Below, piece by piece: positions 27,410 through 36,858 of a stretch of 64,000 nucleotides of DNA (within the stretch, counting starts at the first letter, position 1; every line of letters starts with the position of its first letter). Below the pieces are notes generated by a model. That model was not told the origin of the DNA. It worked only from the letters and a program-made list of their open reading frames with translations, and searched no databases. Location of the stretch: NCBI RefSeq assembly GCF_030816235.1, contig NZ_JAUSXT010000001.1, forward strand, positions 3,410,001-3,474,000, written 5' to 3'. The position numbers and the translations under genes are program-made. The DNA comes from Microbacterium sp. W4I4 (GTDB taxonomy: Bacteria > Actinomycetota > Actinomycetes > Actinomycetales > Microbacteriaceae).

Positions 27410-28774
27410 ATGACCCTCATCGACGAGACCACCTCGATCCCCGTCGGCGGACCCACCCTCGAGCAGGTCCGTCGCATCGTCACCCCGCTGCCCGGCCCGC
27501 GCTCGGCGGAGATCCTCGCCCGCAAGTCGGATGCCGTCGCCTCCGGCGTCGCGCACTCCATGCCCGTCTCCGTCGTCGCCGCAGGCGGTGGCGTGATCCT
27601 CGACGCCGATGGCAACTCGCTCATCGACCTGGGCTCCGGCATCGCCGTGACGAGCGTCGGCAACGCGCACCCGAAGGTCGCCGCGGCGATCGCCGCCCAG
27701 GCCGCGCAGTTCACGCACACCTGCTTCATGGTCTCGCCCTACGAGTCGTACGTCGAGGTCGCCGAGGCGCTGAACCGCCTCACCCCTGGCACCTTCGCCA
27801 AGAAGACCGCCCTGTTCAATTCGGGTGCCGAGGCCGTCGAGAACGCGATCAAGATCGCCCGCAAGCACACCGGTCGACCGGCCGTCGTCGCCTTCGACCA
27901 CGGCTACCACGGCCGCACCAATCTGACCATGGCGCTGACCGCCAAGGCGATGCCGTACAAGGCCGGCTTCGGCCCGTTCGCACCCGAGGTCTACCGCGTC
28001 CCCGCCTCGTACCCCTACCGCGACGGACTCAGCGGAGCCGAAGCCGCGCAGCGCGCCATCACCCTCATCGAGAAGCAGATCGGCGCCGACAGCCTGGCCG
28101 CCGTGATCATCGAGCCGATCCAGGGCGAGGGCGGCTTCATCGTCCCCGCCGACGGCTTCCTCGACGCGATCGTTGCCTGGTGCCGCGCCAACGGCGTCGT
28201 CTTCATCGCCGATGAGGTGCAGACCGGCTTCGCCCGCACGGGTGCGATGTTCGCCAGTGAGATCTTCGGCATCGAGCCCGACCTCGTCACCACCGCCAAG
28301 GGCATCGCCGCCGGCCTCCCGCTCGCCGGTGTCACCGGCCGCGCCGAGATCATGGACGCCGCCCACGCCGGCGGCCTGGGCGGCACGTACGGCGGCAACC
28401 CCGTCGCGTGCGCCGCCGCGCTGGCCGCCATCGACGCGTTCGAGAACGACGGACTCGTCGAGCGGGCGCAGCGGATCGGCGCGATCCTGCGCGACCGGCT
28501 GACCGCGATCCAGGCATCCGATCCCCGCATCGGCGAGGTGCGCGGACACGGCGCCATGATGGCCGCCGAGTTCGTCGACCCCGCCACCGGCGCTCCGGAT
28601 GCCGCCCTCACCGGCGCCGTCGCCAAGGCGGCCATCGCCGAGGGCGTCGTCGTGCTCACCTGCGGCACGTTCGGCAACGTCATCCGCTTCCTCCCGCCGC
28701 TGTCCATCGGCGACGACCTGCTGAACGAGGGCCTCGACGTGATCGCCGCCGCCCTCGCGAACGCCCGCCCCTAG
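27410..28774 (+). CDS. gabT: 4-aminobutyrate aminotransferase
   Basis: A 454-residue class III aminotransferase that turns GABA and 2-oxoglutarate into succinate semialdehyde and glutamate. Seen are NSGAEAVENAIKIAR (about 138-152), FDHGYHGRTNLTMALTAK, IIEPIQGEGGFIVP, FIADEVQTGFARTG and the PLP lysine K297 in TTAKGIAAGLPLAG. The ATG is 6 bases after TAGCCT with no ribosome binding site, so the mRNA is probably leaderless. gabD follows after an 81-bp spacer containing a hairpin. Confidence 0.95.
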   Translation: MTLIDETTSIPVGGPTLEQVRRIVTPLPGPRSAEILARKSDAVASGVAHSMPVSVVAAGGGVILDADGNSLIDLGSGIAVTSVGNAHPKVAAAIAAQAAQFTHTCFMVSPYESYVEVAEALNRLTPGTFAKKTALFNSGAEAVENAIKIARKHTGRPAVVAFDHGYHGRTNLTMALTAKAMPYKAGFGPFAPEVYRVPASYPYRDGLSGAEAAQRAITLIEKQIGADSLAAVIIEPIQGEGGFIVPADGFLDAIVAWCRANGVVFIADEVQTGFARTGAMFASEIFGIEPDLVTTAKGIAAGLPLAGVTGRAEIMDAAHAGGLGGTYGGNPVACAAALAAIDAFENDGLVERAQRIGAILRDRLTAIQASDPRIGEVRGHGAMMAAEFVDPATGAPDAALTGAVAKAAIAEGVVVLTCGTFGNVIRFLPPLSIGDDLLNEGLDVIAAALANARP

Positions 28775-28777
28775 ACC

Positions 28778-28820
28778 GTCGGCCGCGATCCCGGTCGGGG
28801 GATCTCGGATCGCGGCCGAC
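28778..28820 (+). terminator. Hairpin between gabT and gabD
   Basis: A perfect 14-bp stem (gtcggccgcgatcc and its complement) with a 15-nt loop, beginning four bases after the gabT stop codon. No T-run follows, so partial termination or mRNA protection that sets the gabT:gabD ratio is more likely than full termination. Confidence 0.65.
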
Positions 28821-28855
28821 AACCTCTCCACCCCTCTTCAGAATCGAGACGGATC

Positions 28856-30328
28856 ATGAGCACACTCGCATCGAACGAGCAGGAACTGCTGGCACGCGTC
28901 CCGGGCGGCCTCTTCATCGGCGGAAAGTGGACCGATGCCGAGGAGAAGCGCACCTTCGACGTGCGCGACCCCGCGACCGGCGACGTGATCGCATCGATCG
29001 CCGATGCCACGCCGGCCGACGGCATCCGCGCCCTCGACGCCGCGGTCGCCGTCCAGCAGGAGTGGGCGGCCACGCCGCCGCGCACCCGCAGCGACATCCT
29101 CCGCCGCGCCTTCGATCTGGTGCAGGCGCACAAGGAGGACCTGGCGCTGCTGATGACCCTCGAGATGGGAAAGCCGCTGGCCGAGTCCCGTGGTGAGGTC
29201 GTCTACGGCGGGGAGTTCCTGCGCTGGTTCAGCGAAGAGGCCGTGCGCATCGACGGGCGCTACGGCAGCAATCCCGAGGGCACCGGCCACATGGTCGTCT
29301 CGCAGCGCCCGGTGGGTCCCTCGTTCTTCATCACGCCGTGGAACTTCCCGTTCGCGATGGCGACGCGCAAGATCGCGCCGGCGCTCGCCGCGGGCTGCAC
29401 GGTGGTCGTGAAGCCCCCGGCACTGACGCCGCTGACGACCATCTTCTTCGCGAAGCTGCTGGAAGAGGCCGGCCTGCCCGCCGGTGTCGTCAACGTCGTG
29501 CAGACCTCGCGCTCGAGCGCCCTGTCGGCACCGGTCATCGCCGACCCCCGGCTGCGCAAGCTGTCGTTCACCGGATCGACCGAGGTGGGCCGCAAGCTCA
29601 TCGCGCAGGCCGCCGACGGCATCCTGCGCGTGTCGATGGAGCTGGGCGGCAACGCGCCCTTCGTCGTGTTCGAGGATGCCGACCTGGACAAGGCCGTCGA
29701 CGGCGCGATGCTCGCGAAGTTCCGCAACATCGGCCAGGCATGCACGGCCGCCAACCGCTTCATCGTGCACGAGGCGGTGGCGGAGGAGTTCGCGAGCCGG
29801 GTGGCCGAGCGGGTGAAGGCCATGAAGATCGGTCGAGGCACCGAGGACGACGTGACCATCGGCCCCCTGATTGACGCGGATGCCGTCAGCAAGGCGCAGC
29901 AGCTCGTCGGCGACGCCGTCGACCGCGGGGCACGTCTTCTCGCCGGCGGCAACGCGCTGGAGGGTGCGGGCACCTTCTACGAGCCGACCGTCATCACCGA
30001 CGTCGCGGCCGGCAGCGACATCCTGCGCGAGGAGATCTTCGGACCGGTGCTCGCCATCGCGACCTTCGCCGATGAGGCAGAGGCCGTGCGGCTGGCCAAC
30101 GACACCGAGTACGGCCTGGTGTCGTACGTGTTCACCGAGGACCTCGGACGCGGGCACCGCATGATCGAGGCGCTGGAGACCGGCATGATGGGCCTGAACG
30201 TCGGCGTCGTCTCCAATGCGGCCGCTCCGTTCGGCGGTGTCAAGCAGTCCGGTGTCGGCCGCGAGGGCGGCGCCGAGGGCATCCACGAGTACCTGTCCAC
30301 GAAGTACACCCTGATCCCCAACTCCTGA
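28856..30328 (+). CDS. gabD: NAD(P)-dependent succinate-semialdehyde dehydrogenase
   Basis: A 490-residue aldehyde dehydrogenase. NAD-binding and catalytic features include PSFFITPWNFPFAM, FTGSTEVGRKL, the glutamate in MELGGNAPFVV and the catalytic cysteine in NIGQACTAANRF (about residue 299). MGLNVGVVSNAAAPFGGVKQSGVGREGG near the end is typical of GabD. With gabT it converts GABA to succinate. An RNA hairpin lies between the two genes. The N-terminus MSTLASNEQELLARVPGGLFIGGKW fixes the start. Confidence 0.94.
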   Translation: MSTLASNEQELLARVPGGLFIGGKWTDAEEKRTFDVRDPATGDVIASIADATPADGIRALDAAVAVQQEWAATPPRTRSDILRRAFDLVQAHKEDLALLMTLEMGKPLAESRGEVVYGGEFLRWFSEEAVRIDGRYGSNPEGTGHMVVSQRPVGPSFFITPWNFPFAMATRKIAPALAAGCTVVVKPPALTPLTTIFFAKLLEEAGLPAGVVNVVQTSRSSALSAPVIADPRLRKLSFTGSTEVGRKLIAQAADGILRVSMELGGNAPFVVFEDADLDKAVDGAMLAKFRNIGQACTAANRFIVHEAVAEEFASRVAERVKAMKIGRGTEDDVTIGPLIDADAVSKAQQLVGDAVDRGARLLAGGNALEGAGTFYEPTVITDVAAGSDILREEIFGPVLAIATFADEAEAVRLANDTEYGLVSYVFTEDLGRGHRMIEALETGMMGLNVGVVSNAAAPFGGVKQSGVGREGGAEGIHEYLSTKYTLIPNS

Positions 30329-30336
30329 CCGCAAAG

Positions 30337-30403
30337 CCCGTCTATGTGGCGCAAACCGCCCCATTCGTCGCCGAAACCGGGCGGTTTGCGCCATATGGAC
30401 GGG
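30337..30403. repeat. Long hairpin repeat, GCGCAAACCGCCC family, copy 1
   Basis: Two 25-nt arms (30337-30361 and 30379-30403) pair along their full length with two G-U pairs, around a 17-nt loop. The core TGGCGCAAACCGCCCC recurs in the hairpin at 49457-49523. It lies between two aldehyde dehydrogenase genes that run in the same direction, so it may also act as a terminator for gabD. Confidence 0.85.
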
Positions 30404-30421
30404 TCTGAGAGAGGAACCGAC

Positions 30422-31783
30422 ATGACCGACTACGCCGTCATCAACCCGGCCACCGGCGAGACCCTCGCCACGTACGACACCTTCACGGATGCGCAGATCG
30501 AGGATGCCGTGGCACGCGCGGCGTCCGCTGCTGTCACGTGGGCGGCGACCCCGCCCGCCGACCGTGCGGTCATCATCCGCCGCATCGCCGAGCTGCACCG
30601 CTCGCGCAAGGACGAGCTGGGCGCGATCATCGTGCGCGAGATGGGCAAGCCGATCGCCGCGGCCGTGGGCGAGGTGGAGTTCGCCGCCGACATCATCGAG
30701 TTCTATGCCGACAACATCGACAAGATCACCGCCGACCAGCCGCTGGACATCCTCGGCGACGGCACCGCGGTCGTGCGCCGCGCCCCGCTGGGCGCGCTGC
30801 TCGGGATCATGCCGTGGAACTTCCCGGCCTACCAGGTGGCGCGCTTCGCAGCGCCGAACCTGGCCATCGGCAACACGATCATCCTCAAGCACGCACCGCA
30901 GTGCCCGGAGTCTGCTGCGGCACTCGAGGCGATCTACCGCGACGCCGGGCTGCCCGACGGCGGGTACGTCAACGTGTACGCCACGAACGAGCAGGCGGCG
31001 ACGATCATCGCCGACGCGCGCGTGCACGGCGTCTCGGTCACCGGCTCCGAGCGTGCCGGTGCGGCTGTCGCGGAGGTCGCCGGGCGCAACCTGAAGAAGG
31101 TGGCGCTGGAGCTGGGCGGGTCCGACCCGTTCATCGTGCTGTCCACCGACGACATGGATGCCGTGGTGCAGAGCGCGGTCGATGCGCGGCTGGACAACAA
31201 CGGACAGTCCTGCAACGGCGCGAAGCGCTTCATCGTGATCGACGGCCTGTACGACGAGTTCGCGACCAAGTTCGTCGCCGGGCTGTCGGCGGTCTCGGCG
31301 CAGGACCCTACGCGAGAGGAGACCGTGCTCGGCCCTCTCTCGTCGGAGGAGGCGGCCGCGCGACTGCAGGATCAGATCGACCACGCGCTCGCGCAGGGGG
31401 CGACGCTGCTGACCGGAGGCACGCGACAGGGGACGTTCTTCGCCCCGACCGTGCTCGCCGACGTCACGCCGGAGATGGACGTGTACCGCGAGGAGCTGTT
31501 CGGCCCCGCCGCGGTCGTCTACCGCGTGGCCGACGAGGAAGCTGCCGTCGCACTCGCGAATGACACCTCGTTCGGCCTCGGCTCGTACGTCTTCACGACG
31601 GATGCCGAGCAGGCGGAGCGCGTGGCGGACGGCATCGACGCCGGCATGGTCTACGTGAACCTCGTGCTGGCGGACAGCCCCGAGCTGCCCTTCGGCGGTG
31701 TCAAGCGCAGCGGCACCTCGCGGGAGCTGGGACTGCTCGCCGCCGACGAGTTCGTGAACAAGAAGCTCATCCGCAAGGGCTGA
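30422..31783 (+). CDS. Second aldehyde dehydrogenase, succinate-semialdehyde type
   Basis: A 453-residue aldehyde dehydrogenase of the shorter SSADH-like subfamily. Visible are LGIMPWNFPAYQVAR, VSVTGSERAGAAVAE, the catalytic glutamate in LELGGSDPFIVL and the cysteine in NNGQSCNGAKRF (about 262). PFGGVKRSGTSRELG closes the C-terminal region. It resembles YneI/Sad-type enzymes, which also oxidise succinate semialdehyde, so it may be a backup for gabD or use a related aldehyde. The ATG follows GAGAGGAACCGAC. A repeat hairpin separates it from gabD. Confidence 0.88.
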   Translation: MTDYAVINPATGETLATYDTFTDAQIEDAVARAASAAVTWAATPPADRAVIIRRIAELHRSRKDELGAIIVREMGKPIAAAVGEVEFAADIIEFYADNIDKITADQPLDILGDGTAVVRRAPLGALLGIMPWNFPAYQVARFAAPNLAIGNTIILKHAPQCPESAAALEAIYRDAGLPDGGYVNVYATNEQAATIIADARVHGVSVTGSERAGAAVAEVAGRNLKKVALELGGSDPFIVLSTDDMDAVVQSAVDARLDNNGQSCNGAKRFIVIDGLYDEFATKFVAGLSAVSAQDPTREETVLGPLSSEEAAARLQDQIDHALAQGATLLTGGTRQGTFFAPTVLADVTPEMDVYREELFGPAAVVYRVADEEAAVALANDTSFGLGSYVFTTDAEQAERVADGIDAGMVYVNLVLADSPELPFGGVKRSGTSRELGLLAADEFVNKKLIRKG

Positions 31784-31809
31784 GCGGGCGGCCGTGCTCG
31801 GCGAGCTCA

Positions 31810-31913
31810 GTCTCCTCCGCGAGCCACTGAGCAATCCGCGAGGCCACCAGGCAGATCACCGCGATCTGCTTGGTGGCTCGGCGTTTCGATGGTCGCTCGG
31901 CAGCGGAGGAGAC
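31810..31913. repeat. Nested inverted repeat between ALDH and poxB
   Basis: Outer arms GTCTCCTCCGC (31810-31820) and GCGGAGGAGAC (31903-31913) are perfect 11-bp complements. Inside them GCCACCAGGCAGATC (31843-31857) pairs with GATCTGCTTGGTGGC (31863-31877) with one wobble around a 5-nt loop. The whole 104-nt element fills most of the 167-bp spacer and ends about 25 bases before the poxB -10 box. Confidence 0.75.
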
Positions 31914-31950
31914 CCCGCCGCCCCACCACCGGCAGGCATAGGCTCGAGCC

Positions 31951-33624
31951 ATGGTCACTGTTGCTGAGAACATGGTCCACGCGCTCCGAGCCAACGGCAT
32001 CGATCGCGTCTACGGCATCCCGGGCGATTCGCTGAACGGGTTCACCGACGCCCTCCGCAAGGACGGAACGATCCGCTGGGTGCACGTCCGCCACGAGGAA
32101 TCGGCGGCGTTCGCCGCGGCGGCGGATGCTGCGCTCACCGGCGAGCTCGCGGTCGTCGCGGGGTCCTGCGGGCCGGGCAACCTGCATCTGATCAACGGCC
32201 TCTACGACGCGAACCGCTCGCGTGTGCCCGTGCTGGCGATCGCCGCGCACATCCCCACGGTCGAGATCGGCACGGGCTACTTCCAGGAGACGCATCCGCA
32301 GGAGCTGTTCCGCGAATCCAGCGTCTACGTCGAGTACGTCGCCGACGCCTCGCAGATGCCGCGCCTGATGGAGATCGCCATGCGCGCGGCCATCGAGAAG
32401 CGCGGCGTCGCCGTGCTCGTCATCCCGCGCACCCGCCCGGTCATCGTCCCGCGCGGCGACGAGCTCGCACAGGCGGCGACCCTTCTGAACGCCGCGAAGA
32501 AGGTGACGATCCTCGCCGGCGCCGGTGTCGAAGGCGCCCACGACGAGGTGATCGCCCTCGCCGACCGACTCGGCGCGCCCATCGTGCACGCGCTGCGCGG
32601 CAAGGAGCACATCGAATACGACAACCCGTTCGACGTCGGCATGACCGGGCTGCTGGGCTTCGCGTCCGGCTTCCGCGCCATGGACGACGCGGACACCCTG
32701 CTCATCCTCGGCTCCGACTTCCCGTACACGCAGTTCTACCCCGACGGCGCGACGACGATCCAGGTCGACATCCGCGGCGAGCAGCTCGGCAAGCGGCATC
32801 CGCTCGACCTCGGGCTGGTCGGCGATGTGAGGGCGACGGCGGATGCCCTGCTGCCGCGGCTCCAGGAGAAGTCCGACCGCTCCCACCTCGACGACGCCAC
32901 CCAGCACTACCGGAAGACTCGAGCGAAGCTCGACGACCTCGCGGTGAAGGCACGCGGCAGGGCGCCCATCCATCCGCAGTACCTCGCGCGGCTGATCGAC
33001 GAGGCCGCAGCATCCGACGCGATCTTCACGGCCGATGTCGGCTCTCCCACCGTGTGGGCCGCGCGCTACTTCACCATGACTGAGAAGCGCCGCCTGATCG
33101 GCTCCTTCAACCACGGCTCGATGGCCAACGCGATCATGCACGCGATCGGTGCGCAGGTGGCGCGTCCTGATCAGCAGGTGATCGCCCTGGCCGGCGACGG
33201 GGGACTGGCGATGATGCTCGGCGAGCTCATCACGATCACCCAGAACAAACTGCCGGTGAAGACCATCGTCGTGAACAACTCCTCGCTCAACTTCGTCGAG
33301 CTGGAGATGAAGGCCGCCGGCTTCGTCACCTACGGCACGGATCTGCACAACCCCGACTTCGCCGCGGTCGCTCAGGCTCTCGGCATCTTCGCCCGTCGCG
33401 TGGAGCGCTCGGAGGATCTGCTGGATGCCGTGGCCGAGGTGCTCGCGCACGACGGCCCGGCGCTGCTCGATGTCGTCACCGAGCGTCAGGAGCTGTCGAT
33501 GCCGCCGTCGATCAGCGCCGAGCAGGTGAAGGGCTTCGCGCTCTACGCCATCCGCACGGTGATGTCCGGGCGTGGGGACGAGCTGCTCGATCTGGCGCGC
33601 GCGAACTGGCGACAGCTCTTCTGA
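31951..33624 (+). CDS. poxB: Pyruvate dehydrogenase (quinone) / pyruvate oxidase
   Basis: A 557-residue thiamine-diphosphate enzyme that decarboxylates pyruvate to acetate and passes electrons to quinone. GIPGDSLNGFTDAL and the catalytic glutamate in WVHVRHEESAAFAAAA are at the N-terminus; the ThDP motif is GDGGLAMMLGELITITQNKLPVKTIVVNN (about 415-443). The C-terminal ANWRQLF could be the membrane-associating end. The ATG is 6 bases after TAGGCT (31939-31944), so probably leaderless. Together with aceBA it links pyruvate overflow to acetate re-use, though the two loci are 8 kb apart. Confidence 0.93.
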   Translation: MVTVAENMVHALRANGIDRVYGIPGDSLNGFTDALRKDGTIRWVHVRHEESAAFAAAADAALTGELAVVAGSCGPGNLHLINGLYDANRSRVPVLAIAAHIPTVEIGTGYFQETHPQELFRESSVYVEYVADASQMPRLMEIAMRAAIEKRGVAVLVIPRTRPVIVPRGDELAQAATLLNAAKKVTILAGAGVEGAHDEVIALADRLGAPIVHALRGKEHIEYDNPFDVGMTGLLGFASGFRAMDDADTLLILGSDFPYTQFYPDGATTIQVDIRGEQLGKRHPLDLGLVGDVRATADALLPRLQEKSDRSHLDDATQHYRKTRAKLDDLAVKARGRAPIHPQYLARLIDEAAASDAIFTADVGSPTVWAARYFTMTEKRRLIGSFNHGSMANAIMHAIGAQVARPDQQVIALAGDGGLAMMLGELITITQNKLPVKTIVVNNSSLNFVELEMKAAGFVTYGTDLHNPDFAAVAQALGIFARRVERSEDLLDAVAEVLAHDGPALLDVVTERQELSMPPSISAEQVKGFALYAIRTVMSGRGDELLDLARANWRQLF

Positions 33625-33679
33625 GTGCTTCTGTTCGGGGGCGGATCGACGCCCGCGACTCACGCGGGAGTCGGCTCGG

Positions 33680-33709
33680 TTCGGCCGGAGGGATCGGATG
33701 CCGTACACT
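33680..33709 (+). promoter_or_regulatory. Promoter of tRNA-Trp
   Basis: TTCGGC (33680-33685) and TACACT (33704-33709) are 18 bases apart, about 78 bases before the mature tRNA. The -10 matches the TANNNT consensus; the -35 match is weak. Confidence 0.5.
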
Positions 33710-33787
33710 TGAGGGGCAGTTGTCTGCATCATTCACTGTGCCTTCACCGGCGCGATGGAATGCGGACCCAGAGGCCATCCGGTCTCT

Positions 33788-33860
<73 letters not shown>

Positions 33861-33901
33861 CGCGTCAGCGCACAAGCTGACTCACGAAAGGTGCTTGCAC
33901 G

Positions 33902-34171
33902 ATGGATCAGGACGACGTTCGCGGCGATATCGTCGCAGCAGGATCGTACTCCCTGCGTGACAAGCAGCTGGGCTTCTTCGGTCGCATCGTGCTGTTCCTC
34001 CGTCAGGTGATCAGCGAACTGCGCAAGGTCATCACGCCGACCCGCAAGGAGCTCATCAAGTTCACCGTCGTTGTACTGGTGTTCGTGGTGATCGTGATGG
34101 CCCTGGTATACGGCCTCGACTCGCTCTTCGGCTACGTGAGCCACCTCGTGTTCGGGGTTCCCGGCAGCTGA
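33902..34171 (+). CDS. secE: Preprotein translocase subunit SecE
   Basis: An 89-residue SecE, the clamp that holds SecY halves together in the membrane. After a polar N-terminal region comes the conserved amphipathic helix FLRQVISELRKVITPTRKELIKFT and one membrane segment (VVVLVFVVIVMALVYGLDSLFG). The ATG follows GAAAGG by 9 bases. nusG follows after 42 bases. Confidence 0.96.
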   Translation: MDQDDVRGDIVAAGSYSLRDKQLGFFGRIVLFLRQVISELRKVITPTRKELIKFTVVVLVFVVIVMALVYGLDSLFGYVSHLVFGVPGS

Positions 34172-34213
34172 CGCACCCGCGACTGACGGTCGCAGTGAAC
34201 GGAAAGAATCAAC

Positions 34214-35314
34214 GTGTCTGAACGATATTCCGACGACGCAGACTGGGCGACCGCCGCTGAGCAGTCCAGCGAAGAGGATGAGGCCCAGGAGGGCAGCATC
34301 CTCGCCGAGCAGGAGAGGTCGGCCGCTTCGGCCGAGCACGTCGCCCTGCACGTCGAGGACGAGGACGGCTCTGAAGAAGAGTATGCAGACGACACGAACG
34401 ACATCGACATCGAAGACCCGGAGGCGGACGCGATCGTGAACGACGCTCTCAACCTGGACGAAGCGGCTGAGTCAGAGGCAGCCGCCGAGGTCCTCAACGA
34501 CGCTGTGGCGGAAGACACCGCCGAGGCACAGGCTGCCGCAGCAGAAGAAGTGACCCCCTACGACGGTCCCGACGTCGGAGCTGCTGAAGAGCAGGACGAG
34601 GACGCGGATGCCGACGAGGCTCCCGCGGATGCGGACGCCACGGACGAGGCATCCGCCGATGAGGTCTCCGCCGATGAGGAGCCTGCCGAGGAGGACCCGT
34701 ACGAGGCCTTCCGGATGGACCTGCGGATGCTCCCCGGCAAGTGGTACGTCATCCACTCCTACGCCGGTTTCGAGCGCAAGGTGAAGGCCAACATCGAGCA
34801 GCGCAAGTCGACGCTCGAGGTCGAGGACGAGATCTACCAGATCGAGGTCCCGATGGAGGACGTCGTCGAGATCAAGAACGGCCAGCGCAAGATGGTCACC
34901 CGCGTGCGCATCCCGGGCTACGTGCTCGTGCGCATGGAGCTCAACGAGGACACCTGGTCCGTCGTGCGCCACACCCCGGGTGTCACCGGCTTCGTGGGCA
35001 ACGCCCACAACCCGACCCCGCTGCGCTTCGAAGAGGCCTTCAACATGCTGAAGGCGCTCGTCGAGGTCAAGGACGTCCCCACCGCGAAGTCCATCGCCGC
35101 CAAGGGCGGCGTCGCCGTCGCCCGTCCGATGGCCGCGGAGATCGACTTCGAGGTCGGCGAGACCATCACCATCAAGGAAGGCTCGTTCGCGGGTCTTCCC
35201 GGCACGATCAGCGAGATCAACCCCGCCAGCGGCAAGCTCACCGTGCTCGTCTCGCTCTTCGAGCGCGAGACCCCGGTCGAGCTGTCGTTCGAGCAGGTCA
35301 CCAAGATGCTCTGA
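34214..35314 (+). CDS. nusG: Transcription termination/antitermination protein NusG
   Basis: A 366-residue NusG that links RNA polymerase to Rho or the ribosome. The N-terminal 170 or so residues are highly acidic, Ala/Glu/Asp-rich and probably disordered. The NusG core follows: [53 protein letters not shown], and the KOW domain [47 protein letters not shown]. Long acidic N-termini are common in actinobacterial NusG. Start GTG follows a GGAAAGAA site. A hairpin terminator follows. Confidence 0.97.
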   Translation: MSERYSDDADWATAAEQSSEEDEAQEGSILAEQERSAASAEHVALHVEDEDGSEEEYADDTNDIDIEDPEADAIVNDALNLDEAAESEAAAEVLNDAVAEDTAEAQAAAAEEVTPYDGPDVGAAEEQDEDADADEAPADADATDEASADEVSADEEPAEEDPYEAFRMDLRMLPGKWYVIHSYAGFERKVKANIEQRKSTLEVEDEIYQIEVPMEDVVEIKNGQRKMVTRVRIPGYVLVRMELNEDTWSVVRHTPGVTGFVGNAHNPTPLRFEEAFNMLKALVEVKDVPTAKSIAAKGGVAVARPMAAEIDFEVGETITIKEGSFAGLPGTISEINPASGKLTVLVSLFERETPVELSFEQVTKML

Positions 35315-35328
35315 CGCTTCCGCGTCTG

Positions 35329-35362
35329 CAGAACGGCCGTCCCATCCGGGGCGGCCGTTCTG
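35329..35362 (+). terminator. Terminator hairpin after nusG
   Basis: A 15-bp stem (cagaacggccgtccc pairing with ggggcggccgttctg, one G-U) with a 4-nt loop, starting 14 bases after the nusG stop. It separates secE-nusG from rplK-rplA, which have their own promoter. Confidence 0.85.
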
Positions 35363-35406
35363 CTCTGCCCGGGTGGATGCCGGTCCCGGCATCGGATCCG
35401 ATCAGG

Positions 35407-35503
35407 TAGACTTGGCTGGTTTGTGCGCGAGCACGAACCGCACCGCGCCTCGGAGATGCCGAGGAAGCGGGAGAGAGCGCTGAGCCTGTCGAAGGGCCAG
35501 CGC
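35407..35503 (+). promoter_or_regulatory. rplK -10 box and leader carrying a dispersed repeat
   Basis: TAGACT (35407-35412) is a good -10 with no clear -35. The resulting leader of about 105 nt carries TGAGCCTGTCGAAGGG (35481-35496), the second copy of the repeat at 19246, with GCGCTG/CAGCGC able to close a hairpin around it (35478-35503), about 8 bases before the AAAGGAAAG ribosome binding site. Confidence 0.6.
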
Positions 35504-35524
35504 AGCTCGATGAAAGGAAAGAGA

Positions 35525-35956
35525 ATGGCACCCAAGAAGAAGGTGACCGGCCTGATCAAGCTCCAGATCAACGCCGGTGCAGCCAACCCGGCGCCGCCGA
35601 TCGGCCCCGCGCTCGGTCAGCACGGCGTCAACATCATGGAGTTCTGCAAGGCGTACAACGCGGCGACCGAGTCGCAGCGCGGCAACGTCATCCCCGTCGA
35701 GATCACCGTCTACGAGGACCGCAGCTTCACGTTCATCCTGAAGACCCCGCCGGCAGCAGAGCTGATCAAGAAGGCGGCTGGCGTGCCCAAGGGCTCCGCC
35801 ACCCCGCACACCGTCAAGGTCGCGAAGATCACGGCCGAGCAGGTCCGTCAGATCGCCGAGCAGAAGCAGGCCGACCTGAACGCGAACGACATCGACGCCG
35901 CGTCGAAGATCATCGCCGGAACCGCCCGTTCCATGGGCATCACGGTCGAGGGCTGA
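35525..35956 (+). CDS. rplK: 50S ribosomal protein L11
   Basis: A 143-residue L11, exactly the usual length. It forms the GTPase-associated centre with 23S rRNA. The N-terminal [42 protein letters not shown] and C-terminal [12 protein letters not shown] are typical. The ATG is supported by AAAGGAAAG; open frame continues upstream through the dispersed repeat, but that part is not protein-like. rplA follows after 11 bases. Confidence 0.97.
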
Positions 35957-35967
35957 GGGAGATAACA

Positions 35968-36657
35968 ATGGCTACCAAGTCCAAGGCATACCAGGCTGCC
36001 GTCGCGAAGATCGAGGCAGACCGTTTCTACACCCCGACCGAGGCAGTCGCCCTCGCGAAGGAGACCGGGTCGGCGAAGTTCGACTCGACCGTCGAGGTCG
36101 CGCTGAAGCTCGCCGTCGACCCCCGCAAGGCAGACCAGATGGTGCGCGGCACCGTCATGCTGCCGCACGGCACGGGCAAGACCGCCCGCGTCATCGTCTT
36201 CGCCAACGGCCCGGCTGCTGAGGCCGCCATCGCCGCAGGCGCCGACGAGGTCGGCAGCACCGAGCTGATCGAGAAGGTCGCCGGCGGCTGGACCGACTTC
36301 GACGCAGCCGTCTCGACCCCTGAGCTCATGGGCCAGGTCGGTCGTCTCGGCAAGGTGCTCGGCCCGCGCGGTCTGATGCCGAACCCGAAGACCGGCACCG
36401 TGACTCCGAACCCGGCCAAGGCCGTCGAGGAGATCAAGGGCGGAAAGATCGAGTTCCGCGTCGACAAGCACGCCAACGTGCACTTCATCGTCGGCAAGGC
36501 ATCGTTCTCGTCCGAGCAGCTGGACGAGAACATCTCGGCCGCTCTCGAGGAGATCGTGCGCCTGAAGCCGTCGAGCTCGAAGGGCCGTTACATCCAGAAG
36601 GGTGTCGTGTCGACCACATTCGGCCCCGGCATCCCGCTGGACGTCAACACCATCTGA
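35968..36657 (+). CDS. rplA: 50S ribosomal protein L1
   Basis: A 229-residue L1, the mobile protein of the L1 stalk and, in many bacteria, the repressor of its own rplK-rplA mRNA. Signatures include [34 protein letters not shown] and [21 protein letters not shown] (about 130-150). The ATG follows GAGGGAGATAAC. A strong terminator follows; in most bacteria rplJ would come next, but here it is 6.7 kb away. Confidence 0.97.
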   Translation: MATKSKAYQAAVAKIEADRFYTPTEAVALAKETGSAKFDSTVEVALKLAVDPRKADQMVRGTVMLPHGTGKTARVIVFANGPAAEAAIAAGADEVGSTELIEKVAGGWTDFDAAVSTPELMGQVGRLGKVLGPRGLMPNPKTGTVTPNPAKAVEEIKGGKIEFRVDKHANVHFIVGKASFSSEQLDENISAALEEIVRLKPSSSKGRYIQKGVVSTTFGPGIPLDVNTI

Positions 36658-36667
36658 GGCTGACTCA

Positions 36668-36701
36668 CGAAGAGGCCCCCGCTCCGGCGGGGGCCTCTTC
36701 G
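36668..36701 (+). terminator. Terminator after rplA
   Basis: A perfect 15-bp stem (cgaagaggcccccgc and its complement) with a 4-nt loop, 10 bases after the rplA stop. Confidence 0.92.
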
Positions 36702-36858
36702 CGTCCGCATCCACCTTGCCGACGGAGCGTCATCCGGCGTCACGCGAGGCCGATACGCAGCCGCCGAGCGTACTGTGAAGAAGGCGCCGCAGCGCGGCTG
36801 CGTGCGCCCCGCTCTCACCCCGAGCATCCCGAATCCACCCCAGGAGGGTCACCCCGTC

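Noticed and set aside
30337..30403. Hairpin as a plain terminator only
   Set aside because: It may terminate gabD transcripts, but the shared arms with 49457-49523 show it belongs to a dispersed family, so it is listed as a repeat.
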